Below, piece after piece: positions 33,184-41,399 of a DNA stretch of 64,000 bases. The position numbers and the translations under genes are program-made. The stretch's first letter is position 1. Each line of letters opens with the position of its first letter. Source of the DNA: Mycobacterium sp. ACS4331 (lineage in GTDB: Bacteria; Actinomycetota; Actinomycetes; Mycobacteriales; Mycobacteriaceae); contig NZ_LZHW01000090.1 in the NCBI RefSeq assembly GCF_001667265.1, positions 1 through 64,000 of the forward strand, written 5' to 3'. A model generated the notes under the pieces. It had not been told where the DNA came from. It made no database searches and saw nothing but the letters and a program-made list of their open reading frames with translations.

Positions 33184-33360
33184 GGTGTTGATGGTCGGTC
33201 TCCTCACCTTCGGTCGTTCCTCCCTCAGGTTTCGTCGACCTCGGTGTTGACGGTCGGTCTCCTCACCTTCGGTCGTTCCTCCCTCAGGTTTCGTCGACCT
33301 CGGTGTTGATGGTCGGTCTCCTCACCTTCGGTCGTTCCTCCCTCAGGTTTCGTCGACCTC
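33184..33360. repeat. Three tandem 59-bp repeats after the ferredoxin gene
   Basis: Copies at 33184-33242, 33243-33301 and 33302-33360 are identical except for one T-to-C change in the middle copy. On the minus strand each unit starts with the last codons of the ferredoxin (EVDET and stop), followed by GGGAGGAAC and GGTGAGGAG ribosome-site-like stretches. Only the copy at 33302-33360 is joined to the gene. Confidence 0.93.
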
Positions 33361-33555
33361 GGTGATGGAAAGTGCTCGGGTGGGACACATCTCGACCGCC
33401 ATCTCGACGGCCTCGCGCAGTTCATCGGGTGGTTCGGTGTCAAGGATCTCGACGACCCCGCGTTTGGGCACCGAGAAGACCTCCGGTGCCTCGAGTTCAC
33501 ACATGGCGTGGCCCTGGCACAGGTCCTCGTCGAGTTCGATGCGATAGCAGCCCAT
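33343..33555 (-). CDS. 3Fe-4S ferredoxin paired with CYP51
   Basis: A 70-residue ferredoxin with the CxxHxxC motif (CQGHAMC, residues 13-19) and a later MCPTRALS cysteine, indicating one 3Fe-4S cluster. It follows cyp51 by three bases and is the probable electron donor to CYP51, like Rv0763c. Its C-terminus lies inside the first of three tandem repeats, so the stop codon is duplicated twice downstream. Confidence 0.93.
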   Translation of the reverse strand: MGCYRIELDEDLCQGHAMCELEAPEVFSVPKRGVVEILDTEPPDELREAVEMAVEMCPTRALSITEVDET

Positions 33556-33558
33556 GGC

Positions 33559-34914
33559 TCAGACCTTGGTGCGCCTGCGGTAGCGGACCCTGGCCGGGCG
33601 GGCCAGCTGGACCACCATCTTGGAGTGGTCGTTCTGGTAAGTCTCCGGAGGCTGCGCCATCTCAAACTCGTACTCGCGCAACAGCACCGAGAAGATCGCC
33701 TTGATCTGCATCTGTGCGAACGCGGCACCCACGCAGCGGTGCTTGCCGGCGCCGAACGGAATCCACGTCCACCGGTTGATCAGGTCCTCCTGACGAGGCT
33801 TCTCGTAGCGGTCCGGATCGAAGGCGTCCGGGTCGGGGAAGTCCTCGGGAATCCGGTTGGAGATGGCGGGAGAGGCCGCCACCATCTGCCCCTTGTGGAT
33901 CGGATGCCCCGCCACCTCGAACTCATCCTGGGCCACCCGCATCAGGATGATCAGCGGCGGATGCAGTCGTAGCGTCTCCTTGAGTGCGTTGTCCAGGTTC
34001 GGGATCTGGCGCAGCGCATGGAAACTCACCTCCTGGCCGTCGGCGTAGAGGTCGTCGAGCTCCTGCTGGACCTTGGCGTAGAACTCGGGATGCCGCAGCA
34101 GTTCGATCAGTGTCCACGACGACGTTCCCGAACTGGTGTGGTGCCCGGCGAACATCAGCGAGATGAACATGCCGGTGACCTCGTTGGCCGAGAACCGGTG
34201 ATTGCCGTCCTCATCCTTGATCGACACCAGCACGTCGAGCAGGTCGCGGTCGCTCTTGTCCGTGGGCGGGTTGGCGATTCGCCCGTTCATGACCTCCTGC
34301 ACCAGTTCCACCAGGCTGGCCCGGGCCTCGTCCCGGATGCGGAAGCTCTCGATCGGCAGATAGGGGTCGACGTAGCAGAGCGGATCGGTCCCGCGCTCGA
34401 GCAGGTGGTAGTAGTTCGCGAACCGCGAGTCCAGTTGGTTGCGGAACTTCTGGCCGATCAGGCATGCCGTGGAGGTGTAGATGGTCAACTCCGCGAAGAA
34501 GTCCAACAGGTCGATCTCGCCGGTGTCACCCCAGTCGGCGATCATCCTGCGGACTTCGCCCTCGATGGTGGCCGCGTGCCCCTTCATCTGCTCGCCGCGA
34601 AGTGCGGTGTTGTGCAACATCTCCGCGCGACGCTCGGGATCGGCGTCGAAGACCACGCCCTCCCCGAAGATCGGGGTCATGAAGGGGTAGGCCTCGGCCT
34701 GGTTGAGTTCGCTGTCGCTGGATCGGAAGAAGAACTCGTTGGCCTCGGCCCCGGACAACAGCACCACCTGCTTGCCCGCGAGCTGGAACCACCCGACGTC
34801 ACCGCACTCCTCGCGGATGCGCTTCATCAGGCCGATGGGGTCGGTGCGGAACTCCTCAAGGTGGCCGTGCTCATCCTCGCCGCCGGATACCCGGGGCACG
34901 ACTGCAGTCGTCAT
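33559..34914 (-). CDS. cyp51: Sterol 14-alpha-demethylase CYP51
   Basis: A 451-residue P450, the same length as M. tuberculosis CYP51B1. Seen are the I-helix MFAGHHTSSGTSSW, ExxR in ETLRLHPP, and heme ligand Cys394 in FGAGKHRCVGAAF. The CYP51 B'-helix signature MTPIFGEGVVFDA is intact. It removes the 14-alpha methyl group of lanosterol-type sterols; the physiological substrate in mycobacteria is unclear. Its start overlaps the upstream SDR stop (ATGA), in an operon SDR-cyp51-ferredoxin. Confidence 0.95.
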   Translation of the reverse strand: MTTAVVPRVSGGEDEHGHLEEFRTDPIGLMKRIREECGDVGWFQLAGKQVVLLSGAEANEFFFRSSDSELNQAEAYPFMTPIFGEGVVFDADPERRAEMLHNTALRGEQMKGHAATIEGEVRRMIADWGDTGEIDLLDFFAELTIYTSTACLIGQKFRNQLDSRFANYYHLLERGTDPLCYVDPYLPIESFRIRDEARASLVELVQEVMNGRIANPPTDKSDRDLLDVLVSIKDEDGNHRFSANEVTGMFISLMFAGHHTSSGTSSWTLIELLRHPEFYAKVQQELDDLYADGQEVSFHALRQIPNLDNALKETLRLHPPLIILMRVAQDEFEVAGHPIHKGQMVAASPAISNRIPEDFPDPDAFDPDRYEKPRQEDLINRWTWIPFGAGKHRCVGAAFAQMQIKAIFSVLLREYEFEMAQPPETYQNDHSKMVVQLARPARVRYRRRTKV

Positions 34915-35735
34915 GACGGCATTCCCTCCTCACCAAGCGCGAGTTTCTGACGGTCCTTCACCTCGGCCAACGGGGCCTCGGGCTGAAGTTCCATGTTGGC
35001 GATGAATCCGCCGCGGGGAGTCTCCGCGACGAACGTGATGGCGCGGGCCAGGTCGGCGGCCCGCAGGAAGTAGTCGTGGCGGGCCTGTCCCCATTTGGCC
35101 CAGTCCTCGAGCGCGGGTCCGATGAGCTCCGCGGGCAGGCTCCACCCCATCGCGGTCTTGGTCGGCCCCGGATGCACGACGGAGGCGCGTACGCCGGTGC
35201 CCTCGAGTTCCATCTGGAAGTTGGTCACCATCGCCACCAGTGCCGCCTTGGCCGCGCCGTAGGCGCCCATGTGCGGGCGGGGGCGCAGGGCGACGTCGGA
35301 ACCCACGAAGATCAGGTCGCCGCGCCGGCGTTCGATCATGCCGGACAGCACCGCGGTGGCGACGCGGTTGGCGCCGATCAGGTGGATCTGGATCTGCGAT
35401 TCGAAATCGTCGGTGGTGATGGAGTCGAGCTTGCCGAAGTAGGTGTCCCCGGCGCCGGCCACCAGCACCTCGATGTCGCCGAGTTCCGCGGTGACCCGTT
35501 TGACCGCGGCGGTCACGGAGTCGGCGTCGGTGACGTCGAGTGAGACGGCGATGGCCTCACCGCCGTCGGCCCTGATCTGGTCGACGATCTCCTGACATTT
35601 CTCCACGCGGCGGGCACCGAGGGCGACCGGGAATCCGTGGGCGGCCAGTTCGATCGCCGTGGCGGCGCCGATGCCGGACGATGCACCTGCGACCAGGGCG
35701 GGTCGACGGGCGGGGAGTGGATCGAAGCGGGGCAT
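34911..35735 (-). CDS. Short-chain dehydrogenase of the cyp51 operon (Rv0765c-like)
   Basis: A 274-residue SDR with VAGASSGIGAATAIELA near residue 14, VLVAGAGDTYFGKLD in the NNAG position and catalytic Tyr/Lys in MGAYGAAKAALVAM. It lies between cyp123 and cyp51 in the M. tuberculosis order. ATG 35735 follows a GAAAGG ribosome site and gives the normal N-terminus; the longer reading from 35798 adds 21 residues that overlap cyp123. Likely oxidises a product of one of the P450s, which is inference. Confidence 0.88.
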   Translation of the reverse strand: MPRFDPLPARRPALVAGASSGIGAATAIELAAHGFPVALGARRVEKCQEIVDQIRADGGEAIAVSLDVTDADSVTAAVKRVTAELGDIEVLVAGAGDTYFGKLDSITTDDFESQIQIHLIGANRVATAVLSGMIERRRGDLIFVGSDVALRPRPHMGAYGAAKAALVAMVTNFQMELEGTGVRASVVHPGPTKTAMGWSLPAELIGPALEDWAKWGQARHDYFLRAADLARAITFVAETPRGGFIANMELQPEAPLAEVKDRQKLALGEEGMPS

Positions 35736-35751
35736 GTGAACCGATGACCTT

Positions 35752-36966
35752 TCAGCGAACCTGCACGGTGATGGGGAGGTGGGCGAATCCACGGACATTG
35801 CTGGAGTGGACGCGGACGGCGTTGGCCTCGTCGACCTCGTAGCCGCGGATCCGCCGGAACAGCTCGGTCAGGGCCACCCGCGCCTCCATTCGCGCCAGGT
35901 GGGCGCCGAGGCAGAAGTGCGCGCCGCTGCCGAAACTCAGCAGTTTGGATCCGATTTCACGACCGATGATGAACTCGTCGGGGTCGGCGAACACGCGTTC
36001 GTCGCGATGCGCCGAACCCGGCAGCAGCAGGAGCACGTCGCCGTCGGGAATCGTGGTGTCGTAGATCTCGAACTCCCCGGCGACGGTGCGGGCCAGGATC
36101 TGACTCGAGGTGTCGTAGCGCAGCGTCTCCTCGACCCACAGCGGGACGCGGGACAGGTCGTCGTAGACCGGGGCGAGCTGGTCAGGGTTGCGGTGTCCCC
36201 AGAAGGCCGCGTTCGCAAGCAGTTTTGTGGTGGTCTCGTTGCCGGCGATCACCATCAGGAACATGAATCCGAGCACTTCGTCGTCGGTGAGACGGTCGCC
36301 GTCGATCTCGGCGGCCAGCAGCGCCGAGGTGAGGTCGTCGGTCGCGCTCCGGCGACGCTGGGCGACCATCTCCTGGTAGTAGACGATCAGGTTGAGTGAG
36401 GCCTCGATCGCTGTCGGGGGGACGTCGGTGACCCCGTCCTCACGGTGCATCACGGCGTCGGCCCAGGCGCGCACCTGGTCGCGGTCCGGTTCGGGCACAC
36501 CCATCAGTTCGGAGATGACATCCATGGGCAGCTTGCCGGCGAACTCGGCTACGTAGTCCACCGGGGCGCCGGCCTGGGCCTGGGCCAGCAGGGAATCGAG
36601 ATGCTTGACGGTCAGTTCGGTGACCCGCGGCTCGAGCTCGCGAATACGCCTGGGCGTGAAGCCCTTTGAGACCAGCGTGCGCAGCCGCAGATGCGCCGGA
36701 TCGTCCATGGCCAGAAACGACATGGTCTTCGAGGCGTGCGGTCCGCGAGACGCCGGGTCCAACGACACTCCGTAGGCGTTGGAGAGTCTGGTGCTGTTGC
36801 GGAATCCCGCGACGACGTCGGAGTGGCGCGACAGTGCCCAGAACCCGAGGTCCTCGTTGTGGTAGAGCGGTGCCTCGTCGCGCAGGCGCTGGTAATACGG
36901 GTACGGGTCCTCGTGGAAGTCGTAGTCGTAGGGGTCGAGGATCGGTTTGTCGATCTGGACGGTCAT
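35752..36966 (-). CDS. cyp123: Cytochrome P450 CYP123
   Basis: A 404-residue P450 with I-helix MVIAGNETTTKLL, ExxR in VEETLRYDTSSQ and heme ligand in FGSGAHFCLGAHLAR. Order and length fit Rv0766c (CYP123). Its substrate is unknown in any mycobacterium. It is cotranscribed with the TetR regulator (4-base overlap) and sits upstream of the SDR and cyp51. Confidence 0.92.
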   Translation of the reverse strand: MTVQIDKPILDPYDYDFHEDPYPYYQRLRDEAPLYHNEDLGFWALSRHSDVVAGFRNSTRLSNAYGVSLDPASRGPHASKTMSFLAMDDPAHLRLRTLVSKGFTPRRIRELEPRVTELTVKHLDSLLAQAQAGAPVDYVAEFAGKLPMDVISELMGVPEPDRDQVRAWADAVMHREDGVTDVPPTAIEASLNLIVYYQEMVAQRRRSATDDLTSALLAAEIDGDRLTDDEVLGFMFLMVIAGNETTTKLLANAAFWGHRNPDQLAPVYDDLSRVPLWVEETLRYDTSSQILARTVAGEFEIYDTTIPDGDVLLLLPGSAHRDERVFADPDEFIIGREIGSKLLSFGSGAHFCLGAHLARMEARVALTELFRRIRGYEVDEANAVRVHSSNVRGFAHLPITVQVR

Positions 36967-37565
36967 CGGTCTCCTTGGGCCGGGAGGATCAGGCCGACCA
37001 CATAGGTCAGTTGATCGGTCGTCTGCTGATAGGTGAACGCGCCGCTGCCCGCCTGAACCAGCGCCCCAAAGAAGGCCATCTGCAGCGCGGCGACCGAACG
37101 CGCGTCCGCGCCGGGTCCCATCGCCGAACTGATCCTCCGGTGGATCTCGGCGCCGATGCGGTCCCGCACCGTCAGAACCGCGGGGTCTCCGCCGGACATC
37201 AGTGCCGTGGTGCAGGCCGCGGCGACCTCGGGATCGTCGGCGACGACGAGGGCGAGGCTGCGCAGCGCATTCTCGACGCGGGTGCGCTGGCTGTCGTTGA
37301 CGTCGGTGAAGTAGGGCACGCGTTTGATCAGGTCAAGGTAGACCTCGGCGATCAGGTGATTCTTCGACGAGAAGTACGTGTAGGCCGTGGCCGGTGCGAC
37401 CTGGGCCCGTTTCGCCACCGCACGGACCGTCAGGTCGGCGTACGAGGTCTCGCTCAGCATCTCCCGGCCGGCGTCGAGGACCTTGCGGAAGGTCTCTTCT
37501 TGGCGCCGATTGCGGGTGCTCTCCGGGGCTGCGCCGGACGCAGCTAACACGGAATCGCTGGACAC
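36963..37565 (-). CDS. TetR-family regulator of the cyp123/aldehyde dehydrogenase region
   Basis: A 200-residue TetR regulator with helix-turn-helix YADLTVRAVAKRAQVAPATAYTYFSSKNHL (about residues 38-67) and a ligand-binding C-terminus. The GTG start at 37565 lies inside an inverted repeat, and no ribosome site is seen, so the mRNA may be leaderless. A second copy of the operator lies before the divergent aldehyde dehydrogenase gene. It likely represses both its own operon (including cyp123 and cyp51) and the plus-strand operon. Confidence 0.88.
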   Translation of the reverse strand: MSSDSVLAASGAAPESTRNRRQEETFRKVLDAGREMLSETSYADLTVRAVAKRAQVAPATAYTYFSSKNHLIAEVYLDLIKRVPYFTDVNDSQRTRVENALRSLALVVADDPEVAAACTTALMSGGDPAVLTVRDRIGAEIHRRISSAMGPGADARSVAALQMAFFGALVQAGSGAFTYQQTTDQLTYVVGLILPAQGDR

Positions 37566-37572
37566 ATGTCCA
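37559..37572. promoter_or_regulatory. TetR operator copy 1 (over the tetR start)
   Basis: TGGACACATGTCCA has arms TGGACA and TGTCCA around CA. It overlaps the GTG of the TetR gene. The same 12-base core GGACACATGTCC recurs at 37719. Confidence 0.75.
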
Positions 37573-37717
37573 ACCTAGATCAGCCGTCGCGGTCCAGGCA
37601 AGATGTGGGCGGATATACGCAGTAAATCGCGTATGTGCCCGCCCCCTGGCCACGACGACGGGCCCGTCGACCCTTGCCCATTCCGGTGTCGTGAGGCTAT
37701 GTTCGGACGGCGTACAT

Positions 37718-37731
37718 CGGACACATGTCCA
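37718..37731. promoter_or_regulatory. TetR operator copy 2 (before the aldehyde dehydrogenase)
   Basis: CGGACACATGTCCA repeats the core GGACACATGTCC of copy 1, 158 bases away, and ends 37 bases upstream of the aldehyde dehydrogenase start. Two identical cores in one divergent region strongly suggest one repressor for both sides. Confidence 0.75.
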
Positions 37732-37768
37732 GATAGCGGTCCCCGCACCCGAGACGTTGGAGTTGCTC

Positions 37769-39238
37769 ATGGCATTACTGGCCGACAAGCGCAGTCACCT
37801 GTTGATCGACGGGAAACTGGTCGCCGGCGCCAACGGTGAGTTCGACACGGTCAACCCCGCCACCGAGGAGGTGCTCGGCAGCGCAGCCGACGCCGACGCG
37901 GCGGACATGGGCGCTGCGATCGAGGCGGCGCGACGCGCGTTCGACGACACCGACTGGTCCCGTGACACCGAACTGCGGGTGCGATGCCTGCGGCAACTGC
38001 GCGCGGCGATGCAGGAGCACATCGAGGACCTGCGGGACCTGACCATCGCCGAGGTCGGTGCACCCAGGATGCTGACCTCCGGTGGTCAGCTGGAGGGGCC
38101 GGTCGACGACCTGAAGTTCTGCGCGGACACCGCCGAGAACTATCAGTGGACAACCGATCTGGGATTCGCCACACCCCAGGGCATGCCGACCAACCGCACC
38201 ATCGCCCGCGAGGCGGTCGGGGGGGGGGGGGGGATCACGCCGTGGAATTTCCCGCACCAGATCAACCTGGCCAAGATCGGTCCCGCACTGGCCGCGGGGA
38301 ACACCCTGGTCCTCAAGCCGGCGCCGGACACCCCGTGGGCCGCGGCGGTGCTCGGCGAGCTGATCGCCGAGCACACCGACTTTCCCCCCGGTGTGGTCAA
38401 CATCGTCACCTCCAGCGACCACTCGGTGGGTGCGCTGCTGTCCAAAGACCCTCGGGTGGACATGGTTTCGTTCACGGGGTCGACGGCCACCGGCCGCGCC
38501 GTGATGACCGACGCCGCGGCGACCATCAAGAAGGTGTTCCTCGAACTCGGCGGCAAGTCCGCGTTCGTGGTGCTCGACGACGCCGATCTGGCCGGGGCCT
38601 GCTCGATGGCGGCGTTCACGGCCTCGATGCATGCCGGCCAGGGATGCGCGATCACGACGCGCCTGGTGGTGCCGCGAGCCTCCTACGATGCAGCGATCGA
38701 TGCCGCAGCAGCCACGATGTCGGGCCTCAAGCCGGGTGACCCGACCAGCAAGCGCACCATCTGCGGCCCCCTGATCTCCGCGCGCCAGCGCGACCGCGTG
38801 CAGTCCTACCTCGACCTCGCGATCGAGGAGGGTGGCCGATTCGCCTGCGGCGGAGGACGTCCCGACGATCAGCCCAAGGGCTTCTTCATCGAACCGACTG
38901 TCATCGCGGGTCTGGACAACTCCGCGCGGGTCGCGCGGGAGGAGATCTTCGGCCCGGTGCTGACGGTGATCGCCCACGACGGCGACGACGACGCGGTGGC
39001 CATCGCCAACGACTCGCCCTACGGCCTGTCCGGGACGGTGTTCTCGGCCGACCCGGACCGTGCCGCGGCGGTCGCGGCCCGACTGCGCGTCGGAACAGTC
39101 AACGTCAACGGTGGCGTCTGGTACGCCGCCGACGCCCCCTTCGGCGGGTACAAGCAGTCTGGAATCGGCCGTGAGATGGGTGTGGCCGGCTTCGAGGAGT
39201 ACACCGAGATCAAGGTCATCGCCACCCTGGCGACCTGA
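37769..39238 (+). CDS. NAD-dependent aldehyde dehydrogenase (Rv0768-like), with a probable sequence artefact
   Basis: A 489-residue aldehyde dehydrogenase. The glutamate motif is LELGGKSAFVVLDDA, the nucleophile Cys is in MHAGQGCAITTRLVV, and EEIFGPVLTVI is near the C-terminus. Residues 151-156 (EAVGGGGGITPWNFP) replace the family consensus of the type EAVGVVGAITPWNFP; the DNA there is a run of 15 G (38219-38233), most likely a base-call error that keeps length and frame. ATG 37769 follows the operator and fits the family start. It may oxidise the aldehyde made by the alcohol dehydrogenase nearby. Confidence 0.9.
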   Translation: MALLADKRSHLLIDGKLVAGANGEFDTVNPATEEVLGSAADADAADMGAAIEAARRAFDDTDWSRDTELRVRCLRQLRAAMQEHIEDLRDLTIAEVGAPRMLTSGGQLEGPVDDLKFCADTAENYQWTTDLGFATPQGMPTNRTIAREAVGGGGGITPWNFPHQINLAKIGPALAAGNTLVLKPAPDTPWAAAVLGELIAEHTDFPPGVVNIVTSSDHSVGALLSKDPRVDMVSFTGSTATGRAVMTDAAATIKKVFLELGGKSAFVVLDDADLAGACSMAAFTASMHAGQGCAITTRLVVPRASYDAAIDAAAATMSGLKPGDPTSKRTICGPLISARQRDRVQSYLDLAIEEGGRFACGGGRPDDQPKGFFIEPTVIAGLDNSARVAREEIFGPVLTVIAHDGDDDAVAIANDSPYGLSGTVFSADPDRAAAVAARLRVGTVNVNGGVWYAADAPFGGYKQSGIGREMGVAGFEEYTEIKVIATLAT

Positions 39239-39285
39239 CACACGCCCGAAAACCGGGCATTCAGACCACATTCGAGGAGAGATAC

Positions 39286-40038
39286 GTGGGACGTTTTGAG
39301 GACAAGGTCGGCATCGTCACCGGCGCCGGTGGCGGCATCGGCCAGGCGTACGCCGAGGCGCTGGCGCGCGAGGGTGCGGCGGTCGTGATCGCCGACATCA
39401 ACCTCGAAGGTGCCGAGAAGGTCGCGGCGGGCATCAAGGCTGAGGGCGGGACGGCGCTGGCCGTACCCGTCGACGTGTCGGACCCAGCGTCGGCCAAGGA
39501 GATGGCTGACCGCACTCTGGCGGAGTTCGGCGGTATCGACTACCTGGTGAACAACGCCGCGATCTTCGGCGGCATGAAGCTGGACTTCCTGGTGACCGTC
39601 GACCCCGAGTACTACCGGAAGTTCATGAGCGTCAACCTCGACGGCGCGCTGTGGTGCACCCGCGCGGTCTACAAGAAGATGGCCAAGCGTGGCGGCGGGG
39701 CGATCGTCAACCAGTCCTCGACCGCGGCGTGGCTGTACTCCAATTTCTACGGACTGGCCAAGACCGGGATCAATGGCCTGACCCAGCAGTTGTCCCGCGA
39801 GTTGGGCGGCCAGAACATCCGGATCAACGCGATCGCGCCTGGGCCGATCGACACCGAGGCCAACCGCACCACCACTCCGCAGGAGATCGTCGCCGACATC
39901 GTCAAGGGCCTGCCGCTGTCGAGGATGGGTACCCCCGACGATCTGGTGGGCATGTGCCTGTTCCTGCTCAGCGACGAGGCGTCGTGGATCACCGGGCAGA
40001 TCTTCAACGTCGACGGCGGACAGATCATCCGGTCATGA
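39286..40038 (+). CDS. Short-chain dehydrogenase (Rv0769-like)
   Basis: A 250-residue classical SDR: VTGAGGGIGQAYAEAL, NNAAIFGGMKLDF, catalytic Tyr/Lys in FYGLAKTGINGL, and C-terminal ITGQIFNVDGGQIIRS. GTG 39286 follows GAGGAG. It is the second gene of the TetR-controlled plus-strand operon and overlaps the next gene by four bases. The substrate is unknown; its neighbours suggest an alcohol/ketone step of a small catabolic pathway. Confidence 0.88.
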   Translation: MGRFEDKVGIVTGAGGGIGQAYAEALAREGAAVVIADINLEGAEKVAAGIKAEGGTALAVPVDVSDPASAKEMADRTLAEFGGIDYLVNNAAIFGGMKLDFLVTVDPEYYRKFMSVNLDGALWCTRAVYKKMAKRGGGAIVNQSSTAAWLYSNFYGLAKTGINGLTQQLSRELGGQNIRINAIAPGPIDTEANRTTTPQEIVADIVKGLPLSRMGTPDDLVGMCLFLLSDEASWITGQIFNVDGGQIIRS

Positions 40039-40898
40039 GCACTCCAGAGGACATCAGGCTCGGCTACATCGGTCTGGGCAATCAGGGAGCGCCGATGGCC
40101 CGACGGCTGGTCGACTGGCCCGGGGGCCTCGTGGTGTTCGACGTCCGTACGGAGGCGATCACGCCCCTGGCGGAACTCGGCGCCAGCCTGGCCGACAGCG
40201 TCGCCGACGTCGCCGCCGCCGACGTCATCAGCGTCACGGTGCTCAACGACGCGCAGGTGCGGGAGGTGGTCGGCGAGCTCGCCGAGCACGCCAAGCCCGG
40301 AACCGTCATCGCGATCCACTCGACCATCGAGCCCCGGACCGCACCCGATCTCGCTGAGCAGTTGCGCCCCAAGGGGATTTATATCGTCGATGCTCCCGTC
40401 AGCGGGGGTGCGGGAGCGGCCGACAAGGGCGAGCTCGCGGTCATGGTCGGTGCCGACGACGAGGCCTACGCCATGGTCAAGCCGGTCTTCAAGCAGTGGG
40501 CGTCGCTGGTCGTCCGGGCCGGGGAGCCCGGCGCGGGCACCCGGATGAAGCTGGCCCGGAACATGTTGACGTTCATCGGGTTCGCGGCCGCCTGTGAGGC
40601 GCAGGTGCTTGCCGAGGCCAGCGGTATCGATCTTCAGAAGCTCGGGCGGGTGGTCCGGCATTCCGACGCGCAGAGTGGCGGGCCTGGAGCCATCATGTTC
40701 CGGGATGACACCAAACCCCTGGCACCGGACCACTTTCTGCACGATATGTTCGTCCACACCCGCGGGCTCGCCGAGAAGGATCTGACGCTCGCACTCGACC
40801 TTGGGGAGTCGGTCGGCGCGGAACTTCCGTTGGCGCACATCGCGCTGGAGCGCATCGCCGATGGGCTCGGCGTGCCGCATTCGAAGAATCAGGAGTGA
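40035..40898 (+). CDS. NAD-binding beta-hydroxyacid dehydrogenase (Rv0770-like)
   Basis: A 287-residue HIBADH/6PGDH-family enzyme: LGYIGLGNQGAPMARRL at the N-terminus, IVDAPVSGGAGAADKGEL substrate region, and TRMKLARNMLTFIGF carrying the catalytic lysine. It overlaps the SDR (ATGA) and the next gene, so all three are coupled. Likely oxidises a beta-hydroxyacid; the identity is unknown. Confidence 0.88.
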   Translation: MSTPEDIRLGYIGLGNQGAPMARRLVDWPGGLVVFDVRTEAITPLAELGASLADSVADVAAADVISVTVLNDAQVREVVGELAEHAKPGTVIAIHSTIEPRTAPDLAEQLRPKGIYIVDAPVSGGAGAADKGELAVMVGADDEAYAMVKPVFKQWASLVVRAGEPGAGTRMKLARNMLTFIGFAAACEAQVLAEASGIDLQKLGRVVRHSDAQSGGPGAIMFRDDTKPLAPDHFLHDMFVHTRGLAEKDLTLALDLGESVGAELPLAHIALERIADGLGVPHSKNQE

Positions 40899-40900
40899 GC

Positions 40901-41344
40901 ATGGACGAACGCCGCCGCAAGGGCCTCGAGAAGATGAACGAGGTCTACGGCTGGGAGATGCCCAACATCGAGGGCGATCCGTACTTCGACCTGACCGTTG
41001 ATCACCTGTTCGGCGACATCTGGAACCGGCCGGGTCTGTCGATGCGGGAGAAGCGCATCATGACCCTGACGGCGGTCACCGCGGTCGGCCGGCAGGACCT
41101 GGCGGAGATCCAGGTCAACGCCGCGCTGCTCAATGGTGAACTCGACGAGGCCGAGCTCAAGGACATCGCGGTCTTCCTGACGCAGTACCTCGGCTTCCCG
41201 CTGGGCTCGGGGCTCAACGGCACCGTCGACAAGGTGGCCAACAAGCGCCGCGAAGCCGCCGAACGGGGCGAGGGCGAGGACAAGCGCGCGAATGTGAACG
41301 CCGCGGTCAAGATGAGCAGCGGCCGCACGCTCGACGACAAGTGA
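40901..41344 (+). CDS. Carboxymuconolactone decarboxylase family protein (Rv0771-like)
   Basis: A 147-residue CMD-family protein with the helical core LSMREKRIMTLTAVTAVGRQDLAEIQVNAALLNG. This core lacks the CxxC of the AhpD branch, so it is the decarboxylase-like branch. ATG 40901 is chosen; GTG 40895 overlaps the previous stop. It ends the TetR-controlled operon, 55 bases before purD. Confidence 0.87.
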   Translation: MDERRRKGLEKMNEVYGWEMPNIEGDPYFDLTVDHLFGDIWNRPGLSMREKRIMTLTAVTAVGRQDLAEIQVNAALLNGELDEAELKDIAVFLTQYLGFPLGSGLNGTVDKVANKRREAAERGEGEDKRANVNAAVKMSSGRTLDDK

Positions 41345-41399
41345 CCTGAGACGCCCTGAACTTCGGGCCCGGGGCCGGGGAGCGATAGGGTGACTGTCT

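Noticed and set aside
33184..33360. A CRISPR array
   Set aside because: The three 59-base units are head to tail with no spacers and contain coding sequence of the neighbouring gene; no cas gene is near.
38219..38233. A real five-glycine loop in the aldehyde dehydrogenase
   Set aside because: The position is part of the conserved cofactor-binding entry before TPWNFP, and the uninterrupted G run is not codon-like. An artefact is more likely.
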